From: Aliarcobacter sp.
GTDB lineage: Bacteria; Campylobacterota; Campylobacteria; Campylobacterales; Arcobacteraceae
Reading direction: 5' to 3'
Length of the DNA: 64,000 bases
Assembly (NCBI GenBank): GCA_028689025.1
Contig: JAQTXA010000001.1
Span: 248,001-312,000, forward strand
Shown here in pieces: positions 62,939 through 64,000 of this stretch. Position numbers and translations under genes: made by a program. Each line of letters opens with the position of its first letter. Position 1 is the stretch's first letter. The notes under the pieces were generated by a model. The model was not told the DNA's origin. It searched no databases and worked only from the letters and a program-made list of their open reading frames with translations.

Positions 62939-64000
62939 TTATAATCCAACCGCACTTAGTGTTTGATATTTATTCATATACTGTTGAGCTTCAATTTTTC
63001 TCATAGTATCAATAGCAACTTGTACAACAATTAGTACAGCAACCCCTCCAAAATAGAAAGGTACTCCCATAGCTTTTACAACAAGCCAAGGTAAAGTTGA
63101 AATTAATCCCATGTAAATCGCACCCCAGAAAGTTAATCTACTTGCTACTTCATTTAAAAATTCAGCTGTACTTGCTCCTGGTCTTACACCTGGAATAAAT
63201 CCACCTTGTTTTTTTAGGTTTTCTGAAATATCTTTTGCATTAAATGTAATTGATGCATAAAAGAATGCAAAGAAAACTACAAATAAAAACATAAATAAAT
63301 TAAATGTATATGATTGAGGGCTTAAATAATCTGCAATCATTACTAAATACTTATTTTGACTTCCTTGCAACACAGTTGCTGGGAACATTAAAATAGCACT
63401 TGCAAAAATTGCTGGAATAACTCCACTTAAATTTACTTTAATAGGAATGTAATTCATAACCCTTTTTTTCTGATTTTCGATCATTACTTTTCTAGAATAT
63501 GAAACAGGAACTCTTCTTTCACCTAATTCAACATAAATAATTGCTCCAACAGTTGCAATGATAATAAGTAAAATTGCAATTACTGTTAAAAAGTTCATTT
63601 GTCCATTATTAACTAAGTCAATAGTTCCACCAATTGCACTAGGGATTGCAGAAACAATACCAGCGAAAATAATTAATGAAATACCATTTCCAATACCTTT
63701 TTGTGTGATTTGTTCACCAATCCACATTAAAAGCATAGTACCAGTTAACATTGAAATTGCAGAAACAGCAATAAATGTATTCATATCGATTGAAATCGCA
63801 CCTTGTCCATTATGACCAGTTAATGAATTAAGACCAACTGAAACACCAATAGATTGAATTAATGTAATAACAATTGTTGTATATCTGATGATTTGCATGT
63901 ATTTTTGCATCCCATCTCTCTCTTTTTTCATTTTACCAAGTGCTGGGAAAGTTGCTGCTAGAAGTTCCATAATAATAGAAGCAGTAATGTAAGGCATAAT
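62939..64000 (-). CDS. secY: Protein translocase subunit SecY, 5' part beyond window edge
   Basis: At least 353 C-terminal residues of the SecYEG channel subunit; the frame is open to the window end, so the first membrane helices are missing. Landmarks are MPYITASIIMELLAATFP, WIGEQITQKGIGNGISLIIFAG, RKVMIENQKKR and FYASITFNAKDISENLKKQGGFIPGVRPG, with seven or more membrane helices. It heads the secY-map-infA group. Confidence 0.97.
   Translation of the reverse strand: MMPYITASIIMELLAATFPALGKMKKERDGMQKYMQIIRYTTIVITLIQSIGVSVGLNSLTGHNGQGAISIDMNTFIAVSAISMLTGTMLLMWIGEQITQKGIGNGISLIIFAGIVSAIPSAIGGTIDLVNNGQMNFLTVIAILLIIIATVGAIIYVELGERRVPVSYSRKVMIENQKKRVMNYIPIKVNLSGVIPAIFASAILMFPATVLQGSQNKYLVMIADYLSPQSYTFNLFMFLFVVFFAFFYASITFNAKDISENLKKQGGFIPGVRPGASTAEFLNEVASRLTFWGAIYMGLISTLPWLVVKAMGVPFYFGGVAVLIVVQVAIDTMRKIEAQQYMNKYQTLSAVGL

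Noticed and set aside
1-64000. CRISPR array or rRNA genes
   Set aside because: No regularly spaced direct repeats with unique spacers and no rRNA-like segments were seen on either strand.

Overview
The window is an AT-rich chromosomal segment of an Arcobacter-type Campylobacterota (Arcobacter/Aliarcobacter and relatives). The grounds are the urease layout with ureA and ureB fused into one gene (ureD-ureAB-ureC-ureE-ureF-ureG), the many histidine kinases with an HQWRQPL H-box, the large two-component and chemotaxis repertoire, a selenocysteine-containing SelD, and the codon use. The species cannot be fixed from sequence alone. Both edges cut genes: an iron-sulfur protein on the left and secY on the right.

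Layout. 1-4.6 kb: end of a ferredoxin-like gene, then a periplasmic binding protein, histidine kinase and response regulator in one overlapping unit. 4.7-6.9 kb: a small unknown gene and an operon of a Tat-exported transglutaminase with MerT-like and MerP-like metal proteins. 7.1-14.5 kb: selenocysteine machinery. selD has an in-frame UGA and a candidate SECIS hairpin, selC (tRNA-Sec, UCA) lies opposite selA, and selA overlaps selB; an HD-GYP response regulator and a decayed cupin gene lie between. 14.6-18.3 kb: a UvrD-like helicase, an unknown gene and a REC-PAS-coiled-coil protein.

18.3-30.9 kb: nitrogen acquisition from urea. The urease operon and the urtABCDE urea ABC transporter lie on the minus strand, separated by an ORF6N/PLD-like gene and a two-TM unknown. 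A 104-bp imperfect palindrome sits between ureF and ureG. A tandem GTGTTG motif with an 11-bp period lies upstream of both urtA and ureD, and a widened copy with a REP-like hairpin inside it lies upstream of the ORF6N gene. The transporter would import urea, urease would release ammonia, and the shared motif suggests common control. No nickel transporter or ureI is present here.

31.0-34.4 kb: an accessory patch with an unknown protein, a RhuM-type protein sharing its C-terminal PLD-like domain with the ORF6N gene, a ccdAB toxin-antitoxin pair, a Nudix hydrolase and an RNase H-like protein. 34.4-46.5 kb: DUF2721 and TatD-like proteins, a three-gene phosphorelay set, SapC-like protein, chemoreceptor, glutathione peroxidase, a PnuC-type transporter with a kinase-like partner, a second REC-PAS-coiled-coil protein and a GNAT-like protein. 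46.6-64 kb: mostly housekeeping (uvrC, alr, two adenylate kinases facing apart, YgiQ, aspS, a family 4-like uracil-DNA glycosylase, infA, map, secY), with an unusual soluble Cache/CheW protein, a TroA-like protein lacking its histidine ligands and a small HTH protein with operator-like repeats in its promoter.

The most unusual items are the two DNA-binding/PLD-like paralogues flanking the urea locus, the shared tandem motif, the palindrome inside the urease operon, the Sec-encoding selD with selC opposite selA, and the soluble Cache/CheW protein. All function calls rest on reading motifs by eye; no database search was run.
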